Origin: Pegoplata infirma
Lineage: Eukaryota > Arthropoda > Insecta > Diptera > Anthomyiidae
Reading direction: 5' to 3'
Length of the DNA stretch: 64,000 nucleotides
Assembly (NCBI GenBank): GCA_963921195.1
Contig: OY992537.1
Span: 200,966,581 to 201,030,580 of the forward strand
Of the stretch, positions 1 to 10,284 are shown piece after piece. The translations under genes were made by a program, and so were the position numbers. Under the pieces are notes generated by a model, which saw nothing but the letters and a program-made list of their open reading frames with translations, ran no database searches and was not told the DNA's origin. Position 1 is the first letter of the stretch; each line of letters starts with the position of its first letter.

Positions 1-82
1 CGTTTGAAATTTTAAACCGGTAAATTTTATAAACACAGACGCCAACACCACAAGGTTAAAATCATTTAGCTGTAAACACTAT

Positions 83-1017
83 CCCAATAAACCAAACGAT
101 ACCGTTATGATATCGAAGCAATATCACCTAGGTGATATTCATTATCATAAGTGATTATTATAAGTGATACGAAAAAGATAGTGTTTTCGTTCTAAAGTGT
201 ACCTTTCCTTATGATATCGTTTTCCAATGAAAAAGTGATATCGTTTTCGCTATCGGTAGAACGATAGTAGAATCGCCTTAGTCCAGTCTAGTATCGAAAA
301 TGTATCGTTATTCCAGGCGATTATGATATCATTGGCGATACTTTTAGTGATATCATTTGCGACTCGTTTAGTGATAATATTTATGATATCAATTATGTTT
401 TTCATATTAAAATTAATAACTGAAATTTTTAGAAAATCCTAAAAATATTTTTTTTAATGTTAAAATTTATAATTGCACTATTTTTTGCAGAAAAATATAA
501 GGTTTTTATTTTAAACACAATTTTATTTTACATTTACATATATTTTTTACATCAAAATATAAATTTATTTATTTCGAAAAACAAAAAATGTAAAAGCTTT
601 TATATGAAATTGGTTACATTACCACGATCTCCATATTCACCACCTCCATAAAGTGAAACTGATACCTTTTTCTCGCCTTCACGTGGACTGGCCAAAATTG
701 GGATTCCCGAAGAGCATTGAAATAAGGTCCACGGAAAAATATCTCATGTACAAAATCTTCAAGAATATGATGCATGTATTCCCAATTGCTCTTCAATCAA
801 TCAAAGGCATTTTGGAATACCAATTCACGTTCATTTAACTCTAATAATATTTGGGTTTCCCCGTTCGGTTGATTTCTTTTTGTTTAAAATGAAAAATAAT
901 TTATGAAAATTTTTGAAGTTTATTTCAAATTCAAATATTCCAATTTTTAAATAGCCGGTTTTAGTATCATACAGGTGATAACGTTTACGCTATCATATCG
1001 TTCTTGTGTTTATTGGG
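83..1017. mobile_element. TIR element with GATATC-rich interior
   Basis: Both ends carry CCCAATAAAC in inverted orientation (83-92 and 1008-1017), followed on each side by diverged CGATA/TATCG-rich sequence, so the ends are terminal inverted repeats. The left 300 bp is a degenerate series of GATATCGTTTTCGC-like words, including a perfect 20-bp palindrome at 120-139. The middle (420-960) is featureless AT-rich DNA. Two short overlapping open frames at 614-838 look like chance. A shorter element at 50514-50757 has a similar terminus, so this may be a family. No target duplication is clear and the class is unknown. Confidence 0.6.
120..139. repeat. Perfect 20-bp palindrome
   Basis: AATATCACCTAGGTGATATT equals its own reverse complement. 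It lies in the GATATC-rich part of the first element and could be a protein binding site or cruciform seed. No function can be assigned from sequence alone. Confidence 0.8.
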
Positions 1018-2510
1018 GGGCCACAATGAAAATAAATTTTTTTTGCAACTAGAATTTACAGCGATTATAAAATTATATTAATAAGCTAAAATCTCAAAAT
1101 TTTAGTCAATCCACTGCGAGACCAGAAAATTTTTTAGTTTTACAGAAAAAATAAAAAAAAAATAATTAAAAAATTCGTAGATTTAATTAAAAAATTAATT
1201 AAATCCGGACCAATCACTACAACGCGCATATAAATTAAAAATATTTGTATATTAAAAATAAATGGATATTTAATTAAAAATTTAAAACTATAATTTAAAA
1301 AATTTAATTAAAATTTAAAAAGAAAAATAAATAAAGTTTTAATTATATAAATTAAAAATTTAATTAAAAAAATTTCAATTCTATTAATATGTAATATAAT
1401 GCAAGAAAAAAACACACAGTCGCGCACACACGGAAAACAAAACACAACAAAAAAACAAAACTAAGTAAAGCTAAAAATTTAATTAAATTATTAATTATAT
1501 TAATTAAATATTTAATTAATTTTAAATTTAAAAACAAATAAAATGTTAATTAAAATATAGATAAAAATTTAATTAAACAATTAATTATATTAATTAAAAA
1601 TTTAATTAATATTAAATTAAAAAACAATTAAAGAAAGTATGAAGTGAGGTTGAGATTGCTAGAAATAGAATTGTAGTGTTGGAAACTGTCAAAATTTATT
1701 CTGTAGAAACTAAAAATATTCACATATATAAAAAACAGTTTTCATTAACAAGACAAACCGACATTTAAAATCCTACTGTTGATGACACTAACTGGGGTGT
1801 TTGAAACCGGTATAGGAAATACCAGAAATGTCTATAATTTTTAGAAATTCAATTTTTCTTTTGCATTTTTTCAACTTGAACCCTTATAACAAATATAATT
1901 GGAGCCCGTGCTCGATCTGTACTTACAGAAAAAATCAAATAAAATTAAAATTTTAATTAAAATAAAATATACGATATTATATTCTGTGTTCTGAAACATT
2001 TTTTTTTTTTTCAGTTGAAATTTTTGAACGCAACTTAACAAGAGTTTCTCGTCATTTTTCTTTAGCAAGAATGTTCTTAATTTGAAAATTATGTCTGTGA
2101 AAGTATATTTCAAAAACAGAACTTCCCCGCCCTTAGTATATAATATCAATGGTTGAAATTTGACAACATGGCAGAAAGCAAAACAAAAATATAAAATTTA
2201 CAATTACCTTTTACAAATATACCCCAATACATAAACGTACACGCACACATAAACAAATATAAATATACACGCACAAACTCATAATCAACACAACACACAC
2301 ACGCACACACATTTATAATCAGATACACAAACACTTCAATTTATTATACAGTAAACTTCGAAATTGAGTGTTCACTACAATTTTTTATTTTTTTTTAAAT
2401 AAAAACAATGAAGGAAGATATATTCCGTTATATTCAAAATAATTTTAATTCGTTTCCAATTTTTTTTTTTAATTAAATTTTTAATTTATATAATTAAAAC
2501 TTTAATTATT
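1018..2510. repeat. AT-rich inverted-repeat element, left part
   Basis: From about 1160 to 1330 the sequence (ATTTAATTAAAA words, then TCCGGACCAATCACTA at about 1205) reappears inverted at 6019-6190, where the same TCCGGACCAATCACTA block is seen on the minus strand. The two arms are now 4.7 kb apart because the mini-me copies at 2511-6018 sit between them. 1340-1630 is nearly pure TTAATTAAA low complexity. 1703-1939 is a separate dispersed repeat. 1990-2510 is AT-rich with a CA/CG-rich patch at 2235-2310. No gene is seen. Confidence 0.6.
1703..1939 (+). repeat. 237-bp dispersed repeat, copy 1
   Basis: This segment aligns without gaps to 22747-22983 in the same orientation. By eye there are 5 mismatches in 237 bp (about 98% identity). 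It includes the unusual words GGGGTGTTTGAAACCGG and GCCCGTGCTCGATCTG. High identity amid otherwise decayed repeats implies recent copying or gene conversion. No ORF spans it, and the class is unknown. Confidence 0.85.
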
Positions 2511-3359
2511 TTTATACCATCCACTCAAGTGATAGAGGGTTTGTCATTCCGTTTGTAACACCTCGAAATATTGGTATAGGCCCCATAAAGTATATATATT
2601 CATGATCCTCGATCGATTTTAAGATGATCTAGCGATGTCCGTCCGTCCGTCGGTCAGTCTGTCTGTCTGTTTAAAACACGCTAACTTTTGAAAGACTTTA
2701 CGGAGCCTCCTGAAGTTTGGCATATATGTTAGGGATTTACCTGGTCAGGTTGGTGTTGCTATCCAGCGAAATCGGTCCAGTGGTTCAAAAGTTATGTGCA
2801 AAAGAGTGAATTTCAGCAAGGGTTTTTCGCGAATTTACGAGATAAAACACACGGTAACTTTCGAACAAAAAATCTGAGGGAGCTGAAGTGTGGCATCTAT
2901 ATTTACCGTTTCTCTGGCCTGGTTCGTTACAAATTTCAGCCAAATCGGTTCAGTGGTTCAAAAGTTCTAAGCAAAACCCTGAATTTCAGATTGGTTTCAC
3001 ATAAAATTCACGTTTTGAAAAACCCGAGTTTAAAAAACAAGCTTTAAAAACAATGATAAGCCACAAATTCACTTTACAGAGTATTTTTGTCACTCAGAAA
3101 TATTTTTACACTAAAAAAAATTACACTGGAAAACAATTTTACACTCGAAAAAAATTTTACACTCAAAAAAAAAATTAGTAAATCATTTTTTTTTTTTTTT
3201 TTACAGAAATGACAAAAAAAAGTTTTTTACGCAAAATAAAATATTTCGAATCAAAATTGGTAATTTTTTCACATTAAAAAATTTACTATCCTTTAAAAAG
3301 GGCATTTTGCAGGGTATTCATATATTCGGCCAAGTCGAAGTTAACTGTTATACTTGTTT
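2511..3359 (+). mobile_element. mini-me / DINE-1-like element, type E
   Basis: It starts with TTTATACCATCCACT, has the conserved core TATATATATTCATGATC, then CGATCGATTTTAAGATG and GTCCGTCCGTC/GTCTGTCTGTC at 2638-2670. It ends in a hairpin-like TTCGGCCAAGTCGAA and ACTTGTT near 3358. The TA run, conserved block and GTCY run are the published hallmarks of mini-me elements, which are related to DINE-1 and the Helentrons. The interior is non-coding and rich in TTTTACACTCAAAAA words. It abuts the next copy head to tail. Confidence 0.75.
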
Positions 3360-3451
3360 TTTTATACCCTCCAACCACAGTATGGGGGTATACTCACTTT
3401 GTCATTCCGTTTATAATGCATAGAAATATCGGTAGGGGACCCCATAAAGTA

Positions 3452-4180
3452 TCCCAGCAAAACTTTGGTAATGAGTAGTGATTATATAACACATTACCAG
3501 GTAATGTATATACCTTATTTGTAGCATTATTTTAGGATGTCTTACCAAACATTTGTTCCACAACGTATTATTTTCAAGTGAAAAATAATACATTACTAAT
3601 AATTTGCTACGTAATGCATGATTATTGGAAAAAATGTATTTCATATTTATTATTTCTAAACATTAAATCATGGATGACTTATATTTGGTTACATTATGTA
3701 TTATTTGAAAGTTTGAAATAATGTATTATTTATAATTGGATGCATAATGCATTACAATAACATAAAAAATAATTATTTTATAAAAAAATGCATAAGTTTA
3801 AACTAGAGATGGGCTCACGACAGTAAATTTCTAACGACACACACTCACGAGCATATTTTATCTACTTACAATCACGTGAGTAAATTTAATACAAAATTAC
3901 TTTTTCACTACTCGTAACACCTTATATAAGTATTATCTTCTGGTATGCTATATTATTTCATTTCTCGTAACCTATAAAATATCATATATTTTACACCTTA
4001 CTCGTATTCTTCGTTATAAATTTATGACTTATTTTATACCTTACTGGTATTCTTTGTGATAATGTGGATGCATTACTTTGAGTCTCATCGCCTGTTAAAA
4101 TCATCAATGCTGCAATGTATAAAATATGAGATCCTATACCTTATTTTATACCTTATTTGGTAATCTAAGTTTTGCTGGGA
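3452..4180. mobile_element. MITE with TCCCAGCAAAACTT termini and TA target
   Basis: The left end TCCCAGCAAAACTTTGGTAA is mirrored by the right end ending AAGTTTTGCTGGGA. TA flanks both ends (3450-3451 and 4181-4182), consistent with a Tc1/mariner-like TA duplication. The interior has many TAATGCATTA and GTAATG words. It also carries one CTAGAGATGGGCTCACG terminus-like block (about 3804-3900) related to the hAT-like element at 51080. No coding capacity is seen. Confidence 0.7.
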
Positions 4181-4182
4181 TA

Positions 4183-5592
4183 TCACAAAATCCACCAGAA
4201 AACACATAAAAAATGCTATTTTCTGACCTTAGGTCTTTCGATTTTCTTTATATTAACGGTATGCATTCTCCATAAAGCTAATAAAACATATCCATTTTCA
4301 GTTTTTTTAATTTTAAAAAAATCGCGATTTTTTCGCGAATTTAATTTTCTTCAAAAATTTAAAAAATCAAAAAAGTATGTTAATTTGAAGAGCCATATCT
4401 GCTAAAGTATCTATCGGATTTCTACGATTCAAAAAGCATTTGATTCAAACGTTCGTCCTTTTTGATACCAATGCAATAAAAAAAAAGTTTTTCCAAAAAA
4501 AGTGCATTTTTGATGCAAATGCAATTTTTTGATGCATTTTTCAAAACTTTCTCCCCCTTCAATTTTTTTGAAACCTGCATAATTCGAAAATATGGCATTT
4601 TTTACACAAAATTGAGTACCGTTTTTTTTGTGACGGCGTTTCAAAAAATTTTCGTGATTTTTTTAAAACTACTTATTTGAATTTTTCCATACAAAAAATC
4701 AATTTAATATTTATTTTGCAATTTTATCAAAAAAGTATGTAACTTTAAAAAGCCATTTCTTCGAAAGTATCTATCGGATTTCTACGCCTCAAAAAGCATT
4801 CGATTCAACTCATTATCCGTTTTTATAACAATGCACTAACAAAAAAAATTTTTTTAAAAAAATGCATTTTTGATGCAAATGCAATTTTTGGATGCATTTT
4901 TTAAAACTTTCTCCCCCTTCAATTTGTCTGAAACCTGCATAAATCAAAAATATAGAATTTTTTACATAAAATTGGGTACATTTTTTTTGTGACGGCGTTT
5001 CACAAAATTTTAGTGATTTTTTTAAAAAATGCTTACGTAGTTTTTCCTTAGACTAAATTTTTTTTTGTTATTTTATGAATTTTATGAAAAAATTGTATGG
5101 AAAAACCAATAAGGTATTTTTAAAAAAATTACAAAATTTTTACGAAACTCCGTCACAAAAAAAGCTGTACGCAATTTTGTGTAAAAAATGCTATATTTTC
5201 GATTTATGTAGGTTTAAAAAAAATTTAAGGGGGAGAAAGTTTTAAAAAATGCATCAAAAAAATGCATTTGCATCAAAAATGCACTTTTTTTTAAAAATAT
5301 TTTTTTTGATTACATTAATATAAAGTAAGACTATCGTCTGAATCGAATGCTTTTTGAATTGAAGAAATTCGATAGATACTTCCGAAGATATGGCTATTCA
5401 AAGTAGCATACTTTTTTTATTTTTTCAATTTTTGAAGAAAATTAAATTCGCGAAAAAATCGCGATTTTTTTTAAATATAAAAAACTGAAAATGGATATGT
5501 TTAATTGGCTCTATAGAGCACATGTGTACAAAAAATTAGATAAATTTGAAGACCCTCGGTCAGATTTTATAAAATCTTTGCTGGATTTCATG
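4183..5592. mobile_element. Foldback element with asymmetric repeat arms
   Basis: The ends mirror each other: ATCACAAAATCCACC at the left and GGATTTCATGAT at the right, then AAACATATCCATTTTCAG (about 4287) against CTGAAAATGGATATGTTT (about 5484), and AATCGCGATTTTTTCGCG against its complement near 5453. The left arm holds two direct copies of a block of about 360 bp (starting near 4370 and 4731, each with TGCATTTTTGATGCAAATGC and GTGACGGCGTTTC). The right arm holds one inverted copy (about 5090-5420). Transcripts would form a long hairpin. No ORF of note. Confidence 0.75.
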
Positions 5593-6018
5593 ATATATAT
5601 TATTGATCCATGATCGATTCTAAGACATTCTGTGAATGTCCGTCCGTCTGTCTGTAGATGGCACGATACAGTCCAAAATAAAAGAGCTAGCCTCCTGCAA
5701 TTTGGCATGAATATGTCTTATGGTCCTAGGCAGGTTATGTTCATAAATGGGCAAAATCGGCTCAGGGGGAAAAAAAGTTCCCCCTTGAAGAACTGAACCA
5801 ACCTCTGAAAAAATACACCCTTTTTACATGTTTTTTTGTATTTTTGTTAAATAAATGAAACATTTGTTATATTTATCGGGATGGGAAGGTGCTCTCAACG
5901 TCCCCCACGGACCCCCATCCCCCCCCCCCCCAAAACAAACGCCCCTGACAATTTTTTTTTTTAATTTTTTAAAAGATTAAAAGATTCGGCACAGCCGAAT
6001 TTAACACTCTCACTTGTT

Positions 6019-6195
6019 TTTTTTTAAATTTTAATTAAATTTTTTAATTTATAGTATTAAGTTTTTAATTAATTTTTAATTAATTAATTTTAATTCATTT
6101 TTAAATAACGACAAATATTTTTAATTTATATGCGCATTTTAGTGATTGGTCCGGATTTAATTAATTTTTTAATTAAATTTACGATTTTTTTAATT
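6019..6195. repeat. AT-rich inverted-repeat element, right arm
   Basis: This is the reverse complement of about 1160-1330, including TAGTGATTGGTCCGGA and the TTTAATTAATTTTTTAATT words. It marks the distal end of the element disrupted by the mini-me insertions. Confidence 0.6.
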
Positions 6196-7151
6196 AATTA
6201 ATTAAATTTTTTTTTTTGAAACCCCGCCCTAGTAGATGCTTGTGTCCGAAATTCGTATTGTAAAATGGAACAATGGACCCTGAGCTTCAAAATGAAACGG
6301 GTTCTCATTATAAACTGATTATAAACTGATATTTCTGGTATCGCCAGAAAAAATTTTATAGCTCGCGTTCACTTTTAATGTTAACTGTATAGCCAGGTAA
6401 ACGCAAAAAAAAAAATAGCAAACGAAAAAAACAAAACATGACTTGAATTTTATGATTTTGATCGGTTAATGAAAAAGCCAAACAAAAAAAATATATATTG
6501 TAGCATACTTTTAGGTTTCTAAACAATAACTGTTTAGAAACCTAACATAACCAGGTTAATTATTGGCAAAACTTGTCAAAAACAGATTTAAAAATTCTTA
6601 GAACAAAAAATATCGAAATGATCCAGATTAAAACAGATTCAAAGTTGTCAGGACAAAAATATCAAAATGATCCAGAGCCAGATTAAGAACAAAATCCGAA
6701 TCAAAATCTGTAAGAAAATTTTTTTCGTTGGTATCATAGAATCAGTTGGGTTTAGATTGGGTTGGGTTTGATGATATGAAATGTTTTCTACACTTTCAAA
6801 AGTTTCTACACAGCATTTTTTCATAAATCATTTTATTTTTACTCAATCTGATCGTTATCAAGCTTAAAATAAAGTTTGATGAATAACACATACCACATTT
6901 TTTTGAATAATACTTCAAAAACCAACCTCAGAAGTCTAATGAAATGTCCATTTAAAGGGTTAAAATGTTCTTCTAATATTATCCTTATTTTATTTCATTA
7001 GAGGTTGTCAGAGTTTGAAATTTTGCGCAAAATGCTTAAAAATAGAAAAATATAAAGAATCATATTTATATTGCAGTTTTTACAAAAGCAGTGTTAAAAA
7101 ATTTTTAAAAAATAGTGTATACTTCTGGGTTAAAAACTAGATTTGTATGTG
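6196..7151. other. AT-rich stretch with no gene; strong hairpin at 6511-6545
   Basis: No convincing coding frame. The only sharp structure is a perfect 15-bp stem, TTAGGTTTCTAAACA at 6511-6525 against TGTTTAGAAACCTAA at 6531-6545, with a 5-nt loop. Near 6600-6690 a unit containing AAATGATCCAGA is repeated two or three times in degenerate form. Confidence 0.6.
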
Positions 7152-7284
7152 TTTTATTTTATTTTATTTTATTTTATTTTATTTTATTTTATTTTATTTT
7201 ATTTTATTTTATTTTATTTTATTTTATTTTATTTTATTTTATTTTATTTTATTTTATTTTATTTTATTTTATTTTATTTTATTT
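7152..7284 (+). repeat. (ATTTT)n microsatellite, about 27 copies
   Basis: An uninterrupted run of the pentamer ATTTT over about 133 bp. The open frame across it encodes a Phe-Ile-Leu-Phe-Tyr repeat purely because the pentamer cycles without a stop. It is not a gene. The opposite-sense array is at 15912-16161. Confidence 0.98.
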
Positions 7285-7305
7285 CAGGAGTAATTTTTAT
7301 ATAAA

Positions 7306-8126
7306 AACAAGTAAGAAAGTAATAGTCGGTCAAAACCGACCATATGATACCCTACACCAGTGTTTTCCGGAAAATGGGTCCCAAGTCCAAACATGGCCCG
7401 ATTGGATCTGTCTTTTGTTAGATCTTTATTTAGTGTAGGAAACACAAACAGATCAAATTTTAGTGGAGTTGGTTTATTTTTTGCCATAGTCCGATTTAAC
7501 TGAATATCGGTCGAAATTTTTATATGGGGGACTAAGTTCAAGAATGGTCCTATTATTTTCCGATTTGATTAGGTTACTAAAGTACACGTTTAACACCTAA
7601 AAATAAAATTTTTATCAAATATTACAATTTTTATGAATTTTGAGGGAATGATGTGAATATCGGGAGGGTGGTTTGTATGGGGACTACCAGAAGGACTGAC
7701 CCGATTCCTTTGAAATTTGGAATTATGATTCGTCCATACAAAATTTGATTAGCTGTTAAGTTTCAAAGCGATATCTATTATAATACGGTTATTAGAGTCA
7801 TTTATTCCTAATCCAAAGGGGGCGTTTGTATGAGGGCTAGGTCTTAACATGGACCGATTTTCTCCAGTTTTAACAGGCTTCGTCCTTGGGCCAAAAGATA
7901 CTTAAATTTTAAATTTCAAGTCAATTGATGGAAAATTGCGACCTGTATCGTGCTTAAACCGATATATGGAGAGACGGACGGACGGACATCACTAAATCGA
8001 CTCAAAAAGTAATTCTGAGTCGATCGGTATACTTGAAGGTAGGTTTAGGACCAATGTTTCGGGTAGTTACAAACATCAGCACAAACTCATAATACCCTGT
8101 ACCACAGAGTGGTGTAGGGTATAAAA
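7306..8126 (-). mobile_element. mini-me-like element, type F, apparently complete
   Basis: It begins AACAAGTAAGAAAG with a hairpin GTCGGTCAAAACCGAC and ATACCCTACACCAGTG. It ends with CTGTACCACAGAGTGGTGTAGGGTAT, so the two ends carry inverted CCCTACACCA. The core has ACGGACGGACGGACATC and a GATCGGTATACTTGAAGG block. Orientation is set by placing the terminal hairpin at the 3' end, as in Helitron-like elements. Frames inside are not coding. Confidence 0.7.
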
Positions 8127-9171
8127 AGCAGTTAAAGGGTTAAAATGTTATTCTGCCTATGAAATTTTACTGTGGATCCCTAAAAATTTTGCTGGTTAAC
8201 TTTGTATTGCCAAATACTATTCAATTAAAGTTAAAACTGTATTTTGTGTTCATCAACTCAATTCAATTCAAGGTTTTTAACAACAAAAAAAAAATAAACA
8301 ACAAATGAAATTTAATTTGGAAAATTTTCAATACAAGAAAAAAATATTTTTATTTTTTTGTAATACAAAACAAAAAAAATATGTTTTTATATTAAAAACA
8401 TTTGATTTACCAGGAAAATTCAATTGTTCATATTTCCTCAAAATATACAAACAAAATACTTGGAAATCATAAAGAGAGTGGGTTACATATAACATTAGAG
8501 CGGCATTTTTTTGTATGGCAAAAAAAGTTTTTTTCCATTTTAAATGTCCAGGCAAGTTTTTATTCTCCTAGGCCTAAAACGTAGCGATCGGTGTTCAATG
8601 TTTTGGATTAATGAAAAAAAAAATAAAAAAAAAATGTCTTGCGACACGTCATATTTCTTTAGAACAGAAAAAAATTTAAATCGGTAGCACGGTTTTCGAG
8701 ATATCGCTGTTTGAAATATAATAAAAACATGGCGGTTTTTTTTCTACGTTTAAGAAATTTAAAAAAAAAATTGAAATTTCTTTCCCTTCACTATTTTATA
8801 AAGCCATAGACAATATTCAATTTAATTTTAATTTGGGCAAAATCCGATCATTTTTACCCGTGGCGCCCTTCGATCAAAGTTTTAGACTTCTTGGAAATTT
8901 CCACCTAAATTTCGAATTTTTTGAAAGATTAAAAAATAAACAAAAAAATTATCTCATGATACATTATTTCTATAAATATTGTCATGCTGAATACGAATAT
9001 CAATTTTTGAAATCAGTCAAGCGGTTTTTGAGATATCGCCATTTGAAATTTGTCAAAAAAATTTCCAATAATGTTGAGTTGATTTCAAAATACTTTTCCA
9101 TTGACTTTTTCATAGAGCTTAAGATAATCTTTAATTTAAACTTAACTTGAGGTAAATCAGACCATTCTTAC
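8127..9171. repeat. AT-rich DNA with an inverted-repeat arm at 8840-8885
   Basis: The left part is low complexity with no credible gene. GGCGCCCTTCGATCAAAGTTT at about 8862 recurs inverted at about 10200-10221, beyond the hAT-like insertion at 9172-10138. The two flanks therefore belonged to one inverted-repeat element before the insertion. A 105-codon open frame at 8833-9150 lies in this repeat and shows no recognisable domain. Confidence 0.55.
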
Positions 9172-10138
9172 TAGGGTTTCTATTCGGGAAAACTTTCCCG
9201 GGAATTCCCGGGAAATATTTTTCTTAAAATCTCGCAATTTTTTCTTCGGGAAAATTTCGGTAATTTGTAGCTAATATTTTTAATAAAAATATATTTAATT
9301 TACACATTTTTAAAACAATCTTAAATGATTTTTTAAAAATGACATTAAAACCTTGAAAGAATTAAAATTTTTAAAGAAAACTAGTAAGAATATGCTTCAG
9401 CTTGCATATTATTTAGGCCTAATAATTATTTTTTTTTAATCGATTGCGTGACAAAATACGGAATCAAACTAAATTGCACTTCAAATGTTGGATGCAAATT
9501 GGCAAAAGGTTTCTTTATCAAAAATTCCAATGATTTCTTCTTTTCGAAATTTAGTATTTCATATTCAGAACAACAATCATTATAGTGCTTAAACAAAAAA
9601 TATAAATATTCTAAAGAATACATAACAAACCTGGTTTTCAGCTTAAAATTTCATATATGAAATAAAAGCCTGATATCTATCGGTCGTGAAAAATAAATAT
9701 TTTGTTAATCTTCAAAATATAATTTTCTTACGGTTGGCGTAGTCAAAGTTAGAAAAATTTTCCAAAAAGTGATTTAAACCGCATTTGATCCAAAATCGGA
9801 TAGTTATACATATTTTGCGAATTGTGAACAATTTTGTATGGAGTGGAAATACATCAATGCAAATACAAAAACTATGATGAGGTCTTATATTTCTACAAAA
9901 AATTCATTTAATGAACTTTCTACGTATAATTTAGAGGTTAATAAAACTATTTTACAAAAGAAGACATCTAAAATGGTTTTAAATTGGAAAATACGACCAT
10001 AATTTGTAATGTAATAATTTTGATATGACAAAGTTGAAAATTTTTTTCAATTTAAAAATTCCCGGGAATTCCCGGGAATACGATTTTTTTAAAACGATTT
10101 CCCGGGAATTGGAAAAGTCCGGGAATTAAGAAACCCTA
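9172..10138. mobile_element. hAT-like non-autonomous element with CCCGGG islands
   Basis: The termini are TAGGGTTTCT and AGAAACCCTA, flanked by ATTCTTAC (9164-9171) and ATTCTAAC (10139-10146), an 8-bp target duplication with one mismatch. An 8-bp TSD and TAGGG-type ends are typical of hAT elements. Just inside each end is CCCGGGAATTCCCGGG, a perfect 16-bp palindrome and a striking GC island in AT-rich DNA. The interior (967 bp in all) has no transposase frame. Confidence 0.8.
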
Positions 10139-10284
10139 ATTCTAACCGATCGCGCTATCAAAGTGTAGAGTTTTTTTTTTTAATTTTCTAAAAAAAAATA
10201 AACTTTGATCGAAGGGCGCCACGCTTTTTAATTTCCTATAGGAAAAACTGCAATTTTTTCAAATTTATCCAGTATCAAGTATCC

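Larger units (their letters stand above)
3360..6018 (+). mobile_element. mini-me-like element, type D, split by two insertions
   Basis: The left piece (3360-3451) is TATACCCTCCAACCACAG through CCCATAAAGTA. The right piece (about 5593-6018) resumes with ATATATTATTGATCCATGA, GTCCGTCCGTCTGTCTGT, a C-rich run, then the terminal hairpin TTCGGCACAGCCGAA and CACTTGTT. Joining the two gives the layout of the uninterrupted type-D copy at 18928-19457. The interrupting DNA is a MITE (3452-4180) and a foldback (4183-5592), both in the TA-rich core. Confidence 0.75.

Noticed and set aside
7115..7438. Long open frame across the ATTTT array
   Set aside because: The Phe-Ile-Leu-Phe-Tyr cycle results only from pentamer repetition. 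The same artefact appears on the minus strand at 15900-16223.
8833..9150. 105-codon frame as a gene
   Set aside because: It overlaps the inverted-repeat arm of a disrupted element and has no recognised domain.
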